Of a stretch of 64,000 nucleotides of DNA, positions 42,310 through 51,367 are shown in pieces (the stretch's first letter is position 1; each line of letters starts with the position of its first letter). The notes below the pieces were generated by a model, which did no database searches, was not told the DNA's origin, and worked only from the letters and a program-made list of their open reading frames with translations. The stretch covers positions 1 to 64,000 of the forward strand of contig NZ_QFDQ01000055.1 of NCBI RefSeq assembly GCF_003270085.1, read 5' to 3'. This DNA comes from Streptomyces triticisoli. Lineage in GTDB: Bacteria > Actinomycetota > Actinomycetes > Streptomycetales > Streptomycetaceae. Position numbers and translations under genes: made by a program.

Positions 42310-44451
42310 ATGCGCACTGGTGAGCCCCTGCCCGCCGTGGGGGACGTACTCGCCGCCCTCGCGACCGGCATGTGGCACTGGGACACCGCCACGGGGACGG
42401 TGTCGGTCGACGCCGAGGCGGCTCGGCTGCTCGGCCTGCCCGCCGAGCGGGCCACCCTCACTGAGGCCCAGGTACGGGCCCGCCTTCACCCGGTCGACTG
42501 GAACGAGATCACGGGCGTCGTGCAGCTCGCCGTCGCCGAGGACACCCTCGCCGAGGTGCGCATCCGGATCATGGACGAGCGGAACCGGATCATCCGGGTG
42601 GTGCGCAGCCGCTCCAAGCCGACCTTCGACGCCCGGAGGAAGGCGTACGAACTGATCGGCACGCTGCAGGAGGTCGCCGAGCCGACACCGGGCTCCCCGG
42701 CCGGGCGCAGGGCGGTCACCGGCGACTGGCGGCGCTCCCGCGAGGCGTTCCTGCTGGACGCCGGCCGGGCGCTGGCCGAGGCCCGCTCCACCGCGGAGGT
42801 GCTGCGGGTCGCGGCGGGCCTGTCGATGCCCGGGTTCTCGCCGGACGGGCTGGCCGTCTTCGGTGTGGAGGGCGACCGGCTGACGGTCGTCGGCCACCAC
42901 GGACAGCGGCCCGGTGACGAGGGCCCCTTCCTGCACATGACACTGGAGACGGACTACCCGGCCGCCGAGGTGGTGCGCACCGGACGGGCGGTCTACCTGT
43001 CCTCCCCGGAGCAGTACAGGTCCCGCTACCCGCTCACCTGGCCGCTCGCCGAACGCTTCAACCGCCGCTCCTGGGCCTTCCTGCCGCTGACCGTCTCGGG
43101 CCGCACGATGGGCGCCTGGATGGCCGCCTTCTCCTACCCGGTGGCCTTCACGCCCGACGAGCGCTCGGTGCTGACCACGGTGGCCCGGATGCTCGCCCAG
43201 GCCCTGTCCCGCGCCGGGACCGCCGAGACCGAGCGGGAGCTGAGCGAGAACCTGCAGCGCTCGATGATGCCCACGCTGGGCCCCGATGTCCCCGGCATGG
43301 ACGTGGCCGCCCGCTACGTCCCCACCGGCGGCGGCCTCCAGATCGGCGGCGACTGGTACGACATGATCCCGCTGCCCGGGGGCACCTCGCGGTCCGGCAC
43401 GAAGTCCGGCTCGGGGCGTTTCGCCCTGGTCATGGGGGACGTCCAGGGACACGACGTACGCGCCGCGGGCCTGATGGGCCAGTTGCGCATCGCACTGCGC
43501 GCCTACGCCTCCGAGGGGCACCCGCCGGACGCGGTGCTCTCCCGCGCCTCCCGCTTCCTGCACGGCATGACCGGCGGTGACAGCAGCGAGGGCGGCGCCG
43601 AGCTGCGCTTCGCGACCTGCCTGTACGCCGAGGTCGACCCCCGCAGCGGCGTGGTGGAGATCGCCCGCGCGGGCCACCCGGACCCGGTGATCCGCATGGC
43701 GGACGGCACGGTGCTGATGCGGCCGACGGCCGGCGGGCTGCCGCTGGGCGTCTACCCGGACACCGACTACCCGACCACCCGGTTCACCCTGGAACCGGGC
43801 GAGACGATGATGATCTGCACGGACGGCCTGATCGAGACCGGCGGCCACGACCTGGACACCGGCTGGCAGCGGATCCGTACGGCCCTGGAGCGGCACGGGG
43901 GCGACACCGAGGAACTCGCCGACGCACTCGTCCAGGCCGTGTACGGGCCCTCCTCGCACCACACCCCGGGGCCGCTGATCGACCGGCGCGAGGACGACAT
44001 CGCCGTCCTGCTGCTGAGCCGGCACGGCGAGGAAGGCGTCCTCCTCCCGGAAGTGCGGCGCACCCTGCTGACGGTCGCGCAGGACGAGCCCGAGCGGGTG
44101 GCGGCCGCCCGGCAGCAGCTGCGCGAGGTGCTGCACGACTGGGCGTCCGAGGACCAGGTGGACTCGGCGGTGCTGCTGCTGTCGGAGCTGCTCACCAACG
44201 TGCTCGTGCACACCGACAGCGACGCGCTGCTGCTGGCCGAGGTCGGCGGGGAGAAGGGCGAGCGGCGGCTGCGGGTGGAGGTCACCGACGCCGGCGACGA
44301 CCTGCCGCACAAGCGCCGGCCCGGGGAGCTGGCCTCCTCCGGGCGCGGCCTGGTGCTGACCGAGCTGCTCGCGAACGCGTGGGGGGTCGTGCCGCGGGGG
44401 CGGGGCAAGAACATCTGGTTCGAGCTGTACGAGTCTCCGGCGGGCCCGTGA
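42310..44451 (+). CDS. PAS-GAF-SpoIIE phosphatase with C-terminal HATPase domain
   Basis: 713 residues from ATG 42310. PAS-like domain about 12-112, GAF about 140-305, PP2C/SpoIIE phosphatase about 320-560 (metal-site motifs GGDWYDM, MGDVQGHD, RAGHPDP, TDGLIE), and an RsbW-type ATPase domain about 590-705 (LSELLTNVLVHT; SSGRGLVLTELLANAWGV). So one protein has both the phosphatase and the kinase/anti-sigma side of a partner-switching system. It presumably acts on STAS anti-anti-sigma proteins elsewhere. Signal likely sensed by PAS/GAF. It converges with the permease gene 9 bp further on. Confidence 0.93.
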   Translation: MRTGEPLPAVGDVLAALATGMWHWDTATGTVSVDAEAARLLGLPAERATLTEAQVRARLHPVDWNEITGVVQLAVAEDTLAEVRIRIMDERNRIIRVVRSRSKPTFDARRKAYELIGTLQEVAEPTPGSPAGRRAVTGDWRRSREAFLLDAGRALAEARSTAEVLRVAAGLSMPGFSPDGLAVFGVEGDRLTVVGHHGQRPGDEGPFLHMTLETDYPAAEVVRTGRAVYLSSPEQYRSRYPLTWPLAERFNRRSWAFLPLTVSGRTMGAWMAAFSYPVAFTPDERSVLTTVARMLAQALSRAGTAETERELSENLQRSMMPTLGPDVPGMDVAARYVPTGGGLQIGGDWYDMIPLPGGTSRSGTKSGSGRFALVMGDVQGHDVRAAGLMGQLRIALRAYASEGHPPDAVLSRASRFLHGMTGGDSSEGGAELRFATCLYAEVDPRSGVVEIARAGHPDPVIRMADGTVLMRPTAGGLPLGVYPDTDYPTTRFTLEPGETMMICTDGLIETGGHDLDTGWQRIRTALERHGGDTEELADALVQAVYGPSSHHTPGPLIDRREDDIAVLLLSRHGEEGVLLPEVRRTLLTVAQDEPERVAAARQQLREVLHDWASEDQVDSAVLLLSELLTNVLVHTDSDALLLAEVGGEKGERRLRVEVTDAGDDLPHKRRPGELASSGRGLVLTELLANAWGVVPRGRGKNIWFELYESPAGP

Positions 44452-44460
44452 AGCCCGCCC

Positions 44461-45495
44461 CTACGGGGCAGCCGCGTACCGTTCCCGCAGCTCGTGGGTG
44501 ATCCCGAACACCGCCGCCGTGAGCGGCACCGCGAGCAGCATCCCGACGATCCCGGCGACCGACGCGCCCGCGGTGATCGCCAGCAGCACCACGGCCGGGT
44601 GCATCCGCACGGTCCGGCTCTGGATCATCGGCTGCAGCACGTGCCCCTCCAGCACCTGCACGGCGAGCACCACGCCGAGCACCCACAGCGCGACGACGAA
44701 CCCGCGGTCGGCGAGGGCGACGAGCACGGCGACGGTACCGGAGAGGAAGGCGCCCAGGTAGGGGATGTAGCCGCCGACGAAGACCAGCGCGCCGAGTCCC
44801 AGGGCGCCCGGCACCCGGAGCAGGAGCAGGCCGGCCGTGATGCAGACGGCGTCGATGAGCGCGATGAACGTCGTACCGCGCATGAAGCCCTCCACGCCCT
44901 CGAAGGCCCGCCGGGCCATGGCCTCCGCGGCGTCGGCGGTGCCGGGCGGGACGAACGTGCGCAGGGCGCCGGTGGCCCGGTCCGCGTCGCGCAGGAAGAA
45001 GAACACGAGCAGCAGGGCCAGTACGGCCATGGCGAGCCACTCCCCGACCACGCTGACCCCGCTGATGACGTTGGACACGGCCGTCCCGCCGAACTTCTCC
45101 AGCAGCCGCCTGCCGTGGGAGGCCAGGTCGTCCAGCGAGGTCCCGGCCCCGCCGAAGTACGTGGCGAGCGACTTCCCGGCCCGCTTGAGGGAGGCGACGA
45201 TCTGGTCCCCGCTGTCGATCAGCGCGGTCACGACGATGTAGACGGCCCCGCCGACGACCACCACGACGGCCACGCAGGTGATCCCCGCGGCGAGCGAACG
45301 GTTGACGTGCCCGGCCACGAGCCGCCGGAACAACGGCCGCAGCAGAGCGGTCCCCAGCAGGGCGAGCAGCACGGGCGTGACGGCGGTCCGGAAGGTCACG
45401 CACAGCCGGACCCCGATCCACACCACCCCGGACACCAGCAGCACGACGGCACACCAGGAGGCGAGACGCCGGACGGGCTCGGGCAGTAACAGCAC
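44461..45495 (-). CDS. AI-2E-family (PerM/YdiK) membrane permease
   Basis: 344 residues from GTG 45495. Two N-terminal helix pairs, an amphipathic middle part (about 100-150), then helices around 155-180, 210-275 and 290-335; the GYIPYLGAFLSGTVAVLVAL segment and VLEGHVLQPMIQSR are family signatures. Members export small molecules or Na+/H+. The third codon is TTA (45487-45489), rare in Streptomyces and read only by the bldA tRNA; no downstream start removes it plausibly. There is no obvious ribosome site. Confidence 0.9.
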   Translation of the reverse strand: MLLLPEPVRRLASWCAVVLLVSGVVWIGVRLCVTFRTAVTPVLLALLGTALLRPLFRRLVAGHVNRSLAAGITCVAVVVVVGGAVYIVVTALIDSGDQIVASLKRAGKSLATYFGGAGTSLDDLASHGRRLLEKFGGTAVSNVISGVSVVGEWLAMAVLALLLVFFFLRDADRATGALRTFVPPGTADAAEAMARRAFEGVEGFMRGTTFIALIDAVCITAGLLLLRVPGALGLGALVFVGGYIPYLGAFLSGTVAVLVALADRGFVVALWVLGVVLAVQVLEGHVLQPMIQSRTVRMHPAVVLLAITAGASVAGIVGMLLAVPLTAAVFGITHELRERYAAAP

Positions 45496-45978
45496 AGGAA
45501 CAGCTGACTACACGTCACCCGCGAGCGCCCCGCGACCCGCCCGAGGTCCCCTGTCCGGCCGCCGGGGACCGCCCGCCCCCGGACCCCCGCTTCGGCACTT
45601 CGGCCTGAACGGCCTCGTCCTCGAAGGACGGACAGGTTGATGGATACGGACGCGGCCTCGAAGGTCCCCACGGACGCATCCCGGCCCCGAACCCCGGTTC
45701 GAGGTACCGACCGGGGCGCCGTCCCCGCAAGCACCGGGCCCGCACGGGACAACCCGACGAATACCTGACGGAAACCTGGCGAAAAGGGACGGCTCCGGGC
45801 GGCACCGCCCGCCGGACGTCGAACCGGTGGGGCCCGCCCGACACAAACCCCGAACCGGTGGAGGCCGCCCGACACGGACCCCGGGCCGGTGGGGCCCGCC
45901 CCGTACGGGCTCACCCCCGTGGGGAGTCCACCCCCGCACAGGGGTGAGTCGCCGCAGCGGGCCCGGGGTCCTCGGTCG
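45496..45978. other. Gene-poor stretch (483 bp) with tandem repeats
   Basis: Upstream of the permease gene and downstream of the pirin gene, both leftward. Contains a 31-bp tandem repeat (annotated separately). A minus-strand frame of 172 codons covers the region, but its Gly/Arg/Pro/Cys-rich product has no coding character. I see no gene. Confidence 0.6.
45820..45912. repeat. 31-bp tandem repeat, about 2.8 copies
   Basis: Units start at 45820, 45851 and 45882; core CCGGTGGGGCCCGCCC. The first two are about 85% alike and the third decays after 25 bp. Non-coding as far as I can tell. Confidence 0.85.
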
Positions 45979-46956
45979 TCAGTCCCGCGGGCCCTTCTCC
46001 GTCATGCCGTGGACGGCCGGGACGGTCCCCAGGCGGCCCTTCTGGAAGTCCTCGAAGGCCTGCTGGAGTTCCTCGCGGGTGTTCATGACGAAGGGGCCGT
46101 AGTGGGCCATCGGCTCACGGATCGGCTGCCCGCCGAGGAGGACGACCTCCAGGTCGGGCGTGTGGGAGTCCTGCTTGTCGTCCGCGCGGACGGTCAGCGA
46201 GGAGCCCGCGCCGAAGACGGCGGTCTGGCCCAGGTGGATCGGCCGCCGCTCGGCGCCGACCGCGCCGCGGCCGGCCAGGACGTACGCCAGGCCGTTGAAG
46301 TCCTCCCGCCAGGGCAGGGTGACCTCGGCGCCCGGCGCGAGGGTCGCGTGGATCATCGTGATCGGCGTGTGCGTGATGCCGGGGCCCTCGTGGCCGTCCA
46401 GCTCACCGGCGATCACCCGGAGCAGCGCGCCGCCGTCCGGGGAGGTCAGGAGCTGCACCTGACCGCCGCGGATGTCCTGGTAGCGGGGGGCCATCATCTT
46501 GTCCTTGGCCGGCAGGTTCACCCACAGCTGCAGGCCGTGGAAGAGACCGCCGGACATGACCAGGTGCTCCGGCGGCGCCTCGATGTGGAGGAGGCCCGAG
46601 CCCGCCGTCATCCACTGGGTGTCGCCGTTGGTGATGGTGCCGCCACCGCCGTTGGAGTCCTGGTGGTCGAAGACGCCGTCGATGATGTACGTAACGGTCT
46701 CGAAGCCGCGGTGGGGGTGCCAGGGGGTGCCCTTGGGCTCACCCGGCGCGTACTCCACCTCACCCATCTGGTCCATCATGATGAACGGGTCGAGATGGCG
46801 GTAGTTGATCCCGGCGAACGCCCGGCGCACCGGGAAGCCCTCGCCCTCGAAGCCGCTCGGCGCGGTCGTGACGGTGAGCACGGGACGTGCCACGGCATCG
46901 GCCGGAGCTGCCACACGGGGCAGCGTCAGCGGGTTCTCGACGGTCACTGCAGGCAT
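45979..46956 (-). CDS. Pirin-family protein
   Basis: 325 residues from ATG 46956, with AAGGAGG upstream. Bicupin fold; the N-terminal cupin keeps the metal ligands H80, H82 (WHPHRGFET), H124 and E126 (LLHIEAP). Pirins bind Fe/Ni and act as quercetinase-like dioxygenases or regulators; in Streptomyces one modulates beta-oxidation and redox balance. The inverted repeat GTTGAA/TTCAAC 36 bp upstream could be its operator. Confidence 0.95.
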   Translation of the reverse strand: MPAVTVENPLTLPRVAAPADAVARPVLTVTTAPSGFEGEGFPVRRAFAGINYRHLDPFIMMDQMGEVEYAPGEPKGTPWHPHRGFETVTYIIDGVFDHQDSNGGGGTITNGDTQWMTAGSGLLHIEAPPEHLVMSGGLFHGLQLWVNLPAKDKMMAPRYQDIRGGQVQLLTSPDGGALLRVIAGELDGHEGPGITHTPITMIHATLAPGAEVTLPWREDFNGLAYVLAGRGAVGAERRPIHLGQTAVFGAGSSLTVRADDKQDSHTPDLEVVLLGGQPIREPMAHYGPFVMNTREELQQAFEDFQKGRLGTVPAVHGMTEKGPRD

Positions 46957-46991
46957 GTCGGTTCCTCCTTGTGCGCCCAGCTTAGTTGAGC

Positions 46992-47015
46992 GTTGAACTT
47001 TCTACCAGATTCAAC
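46992..47015. promoter_or_regulatory. Inverted repeat before the pirin gene, possible operator
   Basis: GTTGAA (46992-46997) and TTCAAC (47010-47015) form an inverted repeat with 12-nt spacer in a relatively AT-rich stretch, 36-59 bp upstream of the start. It fits a MarR- or TetR-like site; no regulator gene is adjacent. Confidence 0.4.
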
Positions 47016-47021
47016 AGCAAG

Positions 47022-47049
47022 GAGCCCGGAGGACATTCCCTCCGGGCCC
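47022..47049. terminator. Hairpin terminator after the SseB-like gene
   Basis: GCCCGGAGG (47024-47032) and CCTCCGGGC (47039-47047), perfect 9-bp stem, six-nt loop. It lies 61 bp beyond the SseB-like stop codon. Confidence 0.6.
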
Positions 47050-47109
47050 CTCACGCCGAGCGCACCGCTGCCGACAGGCCCGGCCACGCCTCAGCCGTAC
47101 GGCCGCGCC

Positions 47110-47592
47110 TCAGCCGTACATCCGGCGCATCGCGAACTCCACCATCTGCTCGACCGCCTTGGCGTCGAACACGATCCGGTGCTCGCCCTCCATGTCCAGC
47201 ACGAAGCCGTAGCCGGTGGGCAGCAGGTCGATCACCTCGGCACCGGTGATCACGAAGTACTTGGACTCCTTGCCGGCGTACCGCCGCAGCTCCTTGAGCG
47301 AGGTGAACATCGGGATCACCGGCTGCTGGGTGTTGTGCAGCGCGAGGAACCCGGGGTTGTCCCCGCGTGGGCAGTACACCTTGGAGGTCGCGAAGATCTG
47401 CTGGAAGTCCTCCGCGATGAGCTGCCCCGTGGTGAAGGCGCGTACCGCGTCCGCGAGCGAGGGCGGCGACGGCTCGGGGTAGAGCGGCGCCTGCTGCCCG
47501 TACCCTCCGACGCCGCCGGGCATCTGCTGCTGCGGGGGGACGTATCCCTGCTGTGCTGCCCCGTTGTCCATCGGCTGGCCGTATCCGTACAT
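47110..47592 (-). CDS. SseB-domain protein
   Basis: 160 residues from ATG 47592. Gly/Gln/Pro/Tyr-rich N-terminus (about 1-45), then the SseB N-terminal-like domain (about 47-155): FYCPRGDN-type KVYCPRGDNPGFLALHNTQQ, PMFTSLKELRRY and FVITGAEVIDLLPTGYGF. The family was named after an E. coli protein tied to serine sensitivity; the actinobacterial function is unknown. Divergent from the acyl-CoA dehydrogenase gene. Confidence 0.88.
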   Translation of the reverse strand: MYGYGQPMDNGAAQQGYVPPQQQMPGGVGGYGQQAPLYPEPSPPSLADAVRAFTTGQLIAEDFQQIFATSKVYCPRGDNPGFLALHNTQQPVIPMFTSLKELRRYAGKESKYFVITGAEVIDLLPTGYGFVLDMEGEHRIVFDAKAVEQMVEFAMRRMYG

Positions 47593-47751
47593 GCCCCAAA
47601 GCGTACTGACCCGGCGAGGGCTGGGTCACAGTAACCCGGATCAGGGTTGCTTCTTATTACCGGCGGGTAGCATCATCGGAGTTACTAGTTGGTACGTGAA
47701 CCAGATGCGAGGAGTCAGTGCCTCGCCGAGTCATCGACGGGAGCCGTGGCC

Positions 47752-49578
47752 ATGGGGCACTACAAGTCGAATCTCCGCGACATCGAGTTCAACCTCTTCG
47801 AAGTGCTCGGACGTGACGAGCTGTACGGCACCGGACCGTTCCAGGAGATGGACACCGACACCGCCAGGACCATCCTGGAGGAGCTGGCCCGCCTCTCCGA
47901 GAACGAGCTGGCCGAGTCCTTCGCCGACGCCGACCGCAACCCGCCGGTGTTCGACCCCGAGACCAACACCGCGCCGGTACCGGAGAGCTTCAGGAAGAGC
48001 TACGAGGCCTTCATGGACTCCGAGTACTGGCGGCTCGGCCTGCCCGAGGAGATCGGCGGCACCACCGCTCCGCCGTCCCTCATCTGGGCGTACGCGGAGC
48101 TGATCCTCGGCTCCAACCCGGCCGTGTGGATGTACTCCTCCGGCCCGGCGTTCGCCCGCATCCTCTTCGAGGAGGGCACCGAGGAGCAGAAGAAGCTCGC
48201 GCAGATCGCCGTCGACAAGCGGTGGGGCTCCACCATGGTGCTCACCGAGCCCGACGCGGGCTCCGACGTGGGCGCCGGCCGCACCAGGGCGGTCCAGCAG
48301 GAGGACGGCTCCTGGCACATCGAGGGCGTGAAGCGCTTCATCACCTCCGGTGAGCACGACATGGAGGAGAACATCCTCCACTACGTCCTCGCCCGCCCCG
48401 AGGGCGCCGGCCCCGGCACCAAGGGCCTGTCCCTCTTCCTCGTCCCGAAGTACCTCTTCGACTTCGAGACCGGCGAGCTGGGCGAGCGCAACGGCGTCTA
48501 CGCCACCAACGTCGAGCACAAGATGGGCCTGAAGGTCTCCAACACCTGCGAGATGACCTTCGGCGACCGCCACCCCGCCAAGGGCTGGCTGATCGGCGAC
48601 AAGCACGAGGGCATCCGCCAGATGTTCCGCATCATCGAGTTCGCCCGCATGATGGTCGGCACGAAGGCGATCTCCACGCTGTCGACCGGCTACCTCAACG
48701 CGCTGGAGTACGCCAAGGAGCGCGTCCAGGGTCCGGACCTGGCGAACTTCATGGACAAGACCGCGCCCAAGGTCACCATCACCCACCACCCCGACGTGCG
48801 CCGCTCGCTGATGACGCAGAAGGCGTACGCCGAGGGAATGCGCGCCCTCGTCCTCTACACCGCCTCCGTCCAGGACGCGATCGCCGTGAAGGAGGCCGGC
48901 GGCGAGGACGCCTCCACCGAGCACGCGCTCAACGACCTGCTCCTGCCCATCGTCAAGGGCTACGGCTCCGAGAAGGGCTACGAGCAGCTCGCCCAGTCCC
49001 TGCAGACCCTCGGCGGCTCCGGCTTCCTGCAGGAGTACCCGATCGAGCAGTACATCCGCGACGCCAAGATCGACACCCTGTACGAGGGCACCACGGCGAT
49101 CCAGGGCCAGGACTTCTTCTTCCGGAAGATCGTCCGCAACCAGGGCGCCGCGCTGAACTCGCTCGCCGAGGACATCAAGAAGTTCCTGGCGCTCGGCACC
49201 GGCGGCGAGGAGCTGGCCGGCGCCCGCGAGCACCTCGCCAAGGCGGCCGTCGAGCTGGAGGCCATCGTCGGCCTGATGCTGACCGACCTGGCGGCCACCG
49301 AGCAGGACGTCAAGAACATCTACAAGGTGGGGCTCAACACCACCGGCCTGCTGCTCGCCTCCGGTGACGTGGTCGTCGGCTACCTGCTGCTGAAGGGCGC
49401 GGCCATCGCCGCGGAGAAGCTTCCGACGGCGTCGAGCAGGGACAAGGCGTTCTACCAGGGCAAGATCGCGGCGGCGAAGTTCTTCGCGGCCAACGTCCTG
49501 CCGGGCGTCACCCTGGCCCGCAAGGTCGCTCAGAACGTGGACCTGGACCTGATGGAGCTGGACGAGGACGCGTTCTAG
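47752..49578 (+). CDS. FadE5-like acyl-CoA dehydrogenase
   Basis: 608 residues from ATG 47752, after GGGAG. This is the long acyl-CoA dehydrogenase class: substrate/FAD-site motif [54 protein letters not shown] and catalytic-glutamate region [19 protein letters not shown]. The [10 protein letters not shown] start and DLMELDE ending match M. tuberculosis FadE5, which oxidises a broad range of acyl-CoAs. First step of beta-oxidation. Stand-alone gene with its own perfect terminator. GTGs upstream would add a poorly coding extension. Confidence 0.95.
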   Translation: MGHYKSNLRDIEFNLFEVLGRDELYGTGPFQEMDTDTARTILEELARLSENELAESFADADRNPPVFDPETNTAPVPESFRKSYEAFMDSEYWRLGLPEEIGGTTAPPSLIWAYAELILGSNPAVWMYSSGPAFARILFEEGTEEQKKLAQIAVDKRWGSTMVLTEPDAGSDVGAGRTRAVQQEDGSWHIEGVKRFITSGEHDMEENILHYVLARPEGAGPGTKGLSLFLVPKYLFDFETGELGERNGVYATNVEHKMGLKVSNTCEMTFGDRHPAKGWLIGDKHEGIRQMFRIIEFARMMVGTKAISTLSTGYLNALEYAKERVQGPDLANFMDKTAPKVTITHHPDVRRSLMTQKAYAEGMRALVLYTASVQDAIAVKEAGGEDASTEHALNDLLLPIVKGYGSEKGYEQLAQSLQTLGGSGFLQEYPIEQYIRDAKIDTLYEGTTAIQGQDFFFRKIVRNQGAALNSLAEDIKKFLALGTGGEELAGAREHLAKAAVELEAIVGLMLTDLAATEQDVKNIYKVGLNTTGLLLASGDVVVGYLLLKGAAIAAEKLPTASSRDKAFYQGKIAAAKFFAANVLPGVTLARKVAQNVDLDLMELDEDAF

Positions 49579-49599
49579 CCCCCCGGCAGCCGCGGTGCT

Positions 49600-49639
49600 C
49601 ACGAGGGTCCGCTCCCGTCGGCGGGAGCGGACCCTCGTG
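49600..49639. terminator. Perfect hairpin terminator after the acyl-CoA dehydrogenase gene
   Basis: 18-bp perfect stem CACGAGGGTCCGCTCCCG with its complement, TCGG tetraloop. It lies 21 bp after the stop, just before the aminopeptidase gene. Confidence 0.88.
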
Positions 49640-49659
49640 GCGTCGTTAAGGTGAACCCC

Positions 49660-50964
49660 ATGAGTACAAGCCAGCGCTTCGACCTCGGCCACACCGACGA
49701 CCTGATGTCCTTCCTGGCGGCGAGCCCGTCGCCGTACCACGCCGTGGCGAACGCGGCCGAGCGGCTGGAGAAGGCCGGATTCCGCCGGGTCGCCGAGACG
49801 GACGCCTGGGACGGTACGAGCGGCGGAAAGTACGTGCTGCGCGGCGGGGCCATCGTGGCCTGGTACGTCCCCGAGGGCGCCGCGCCGCACACCCCGTTCC
49901 GCATCGTCGGCGCCCACACCGACTCCCCGAACCTGCGCGTCAAGCCGCTGCCCGACACCGGGGCGCACGGCTGGCGCCAGGTCGCCGTGGAGATCTACGG
50001 CGGCCCGCTGATGAACTCCTGGCTCGACCGCGACCTGGGCCTGGCGGGCCGGCTCACGCTCCGGGACGGCTCCAGTCACCTGGTGAACGTCGACCGCCCG
50101 CTGCTGCGCGTCCCCCAGCTGGCGATCCACCTGGACCGCTCGGTCTCCACGGACGGCCTCAAGCTCGACAAGCAGCGCCACCTGCAGCCGGTGTGGGGCC
50201 TCGGCGACGACGTCCGCGACGGCGACCTGATCGCCTTCCTGGAGCAGGAGGCCGGGCTCCCGGCGGGCGAGGTGGCCGGCTGGGACCTGATGACCCACTC
50301 CGTGGAACCGCCCGCCTACCTGGGCCGGGACCGCGAGCTGGTGGCGGGCCCCCGCATGGACAACCTGCTGTCGGTGCACGCCGGCACGGCGGCGCTGGCC
50401 GCCGTGGCGACCGGCCCGGGGGCGGCGGACCTGCCGTACGTCCCGGTGCTGGCCGCCTTCGACCACGAGGAGAACGGCTCCCAGTCGGACACCGGCGCGG
50501 ACGGCCCGCTGCTCGGCTCGGTGCTGGAGCGCTCGGTGTTCGCGCGGGGAGGATCGCACGAGGACCGGGCGCGTGCCTTCGCCGGCGCGGTCTGCGTCTC
50601 CTCCGACACGGGTCACGCCGTCCACCCCAACTACGCCGAGCGGCACGACCCGACCCACCACCCGCGCGCGGGCGGCGGCCCCATCCTCAAGGTCAACGTC
50701 AACAACCGCTACGCCACGGACGGTTCGGGCCGCGCGGTCTGGGCGGCGGCCTGCGAGAAGGCCGAAGTCCCCTTCCAGTCCTTCGTCTCCAACAACTCCA
50801 TGCCCTGCGGCACCACCATCGGCCCCATCACCGCGGCCCGGCACGGCATCCGGACCGTCGACATCGGCGTGGCGATCCTGTCGATGCACAGCGCCCGCGA
50901 ACTGTGCGCCGCGGACGACCCGTTCCTCCTCGCCAACGCCCTGGTGGCGTTCCTGGAGGGCTGA
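49660..50964 (+). CDS. M18-family aspartyl aminopeptidase
   Basis: 434 residues from ATG 49660 (AAGGTG 7 nt upstream). Zinc-site motifs are in place: VGAHTDSPNLRVKP (His/Asp), FDHEENGSQSDTGADG (Glu/Glu/Asp), and the late TVDIGVAILSMHSAREL (His). The M18 enzymes are large dodecameric cytosolic aminopeptidases that prefer N-terminal acidic residues. Ends 134 bp before a small membrane protein gene; probably its own transcription unit. Confidence 0.96.
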   Translation: MSTSQRFDLGHTDDLMSFLAASPSPYHAVANAAERLEKAGFRRVAETDAWDGTSGGKYVLRGGAIVAWYVPEGAAPHTPFRIVGAHTDSPNLRVKPLPDTGAHGWRQVAVEIYGGPLMNSWLDRDLGLAGRLTLRDGSSHLVNVDRPLLRVPQLAIHLDRSVSTDGLKLDKQRHLQPVWGLGDDVRDGDLIAFLEQEAGLPAGEVAGWDLMTHSVEPPAYLGRDRELVAGPRMDNLLSVHAGTAALAAVATGPGAADLPYVPVLAAFDHEENGSQSDTGADGPLLGSVLERSVFARGGSHEDRARAFAGAVCVSSDTGHAVHPNYAERHDPTHHPRAGGGPILKVNVNNRYATDGSGRAVWAAACEKAEVPFQSFVSNNSMPCGTTIGPITAARHGIRTVDIGVAILSMHSARELCAADDPFLLANALVAFLEG

Positions 50965-51098
50965 GAGGGCCCGACCGCCGGGCCCATGAGGGGCCGCCTC
51001 CGCATGGTCACCCCGCTTGCGGGTACCCGGAGTTGACCGGAAGGGACTGGAACAGGCCGGAACCACCGGACCCGACACCGGACAAGGAGGCGACACTC

Positions 51099-51350
51099 AT
51101 GGGCCTCGGCGGGTGCATCATCCTCATCGCCGTGGGAGCCATCCTCACCTTCGCGACCGACTGGCACATGCAGGGCGTCAACCTGCAGATGGTCGGCGTC
51201 ATCCTGATGATCGTCGGCCTCATCGGCGTGACCACCTTCAGCAGCATCTACCGGCGCCGCCGCATCATGGTGCCCCCCACGACAGCGGTCGTCGAAGAGG
51301 ACCGCCACCACCACACACGCGACGGCTACAGCGACGGCTACGGCGTCTGA
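51099..51350 (+). CDS. DUF6458-family small membrane protein
   Basis: 83 residues from ATG 51099, with AAGGAGG upstream. Two membrane helices (about 4-20 and 27-48) joined by DWHMQGVNLQMVG, then a basic Arg-rich stop and a His/Asp/Tyr/Gly-rich tail. The pattern IGGCIILIAVGAIL...WHMxGVNLxxVG is typical of DUF6458, conserved in actinobacteria with no known function. It converges with the thioredoxin-NHL gene (17 bp apart). Confidence 0.92.
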   Translation: MGLGGCIILIAVGAILTFATDWHMQGVNLQMVGVILMIVGLIGVTTFSSIYRRRRIMVPPTTAVVEEDRHHHTRDGYSDGYGV

Positions 51351-51367
51351 GCGCGCCCGGCGCCCGG

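Noticed and set aside
45396..45914. 172-codon minus-strand frame over the 31-bp repeats, Cys-rich at the end
   Set aside because: Overlaps the start of the AI-2E-family gene out of frame, repeat-derived, no ribosome site, no family.
47731..51096. 1121-codon minus-strand frame opposite the acyl-CoA dehydrogenase and aminopeptidase genes
   Set aside because: Runs across two recognisable plus-strand enzymes and the terminator between them; an artefact of high GC3.
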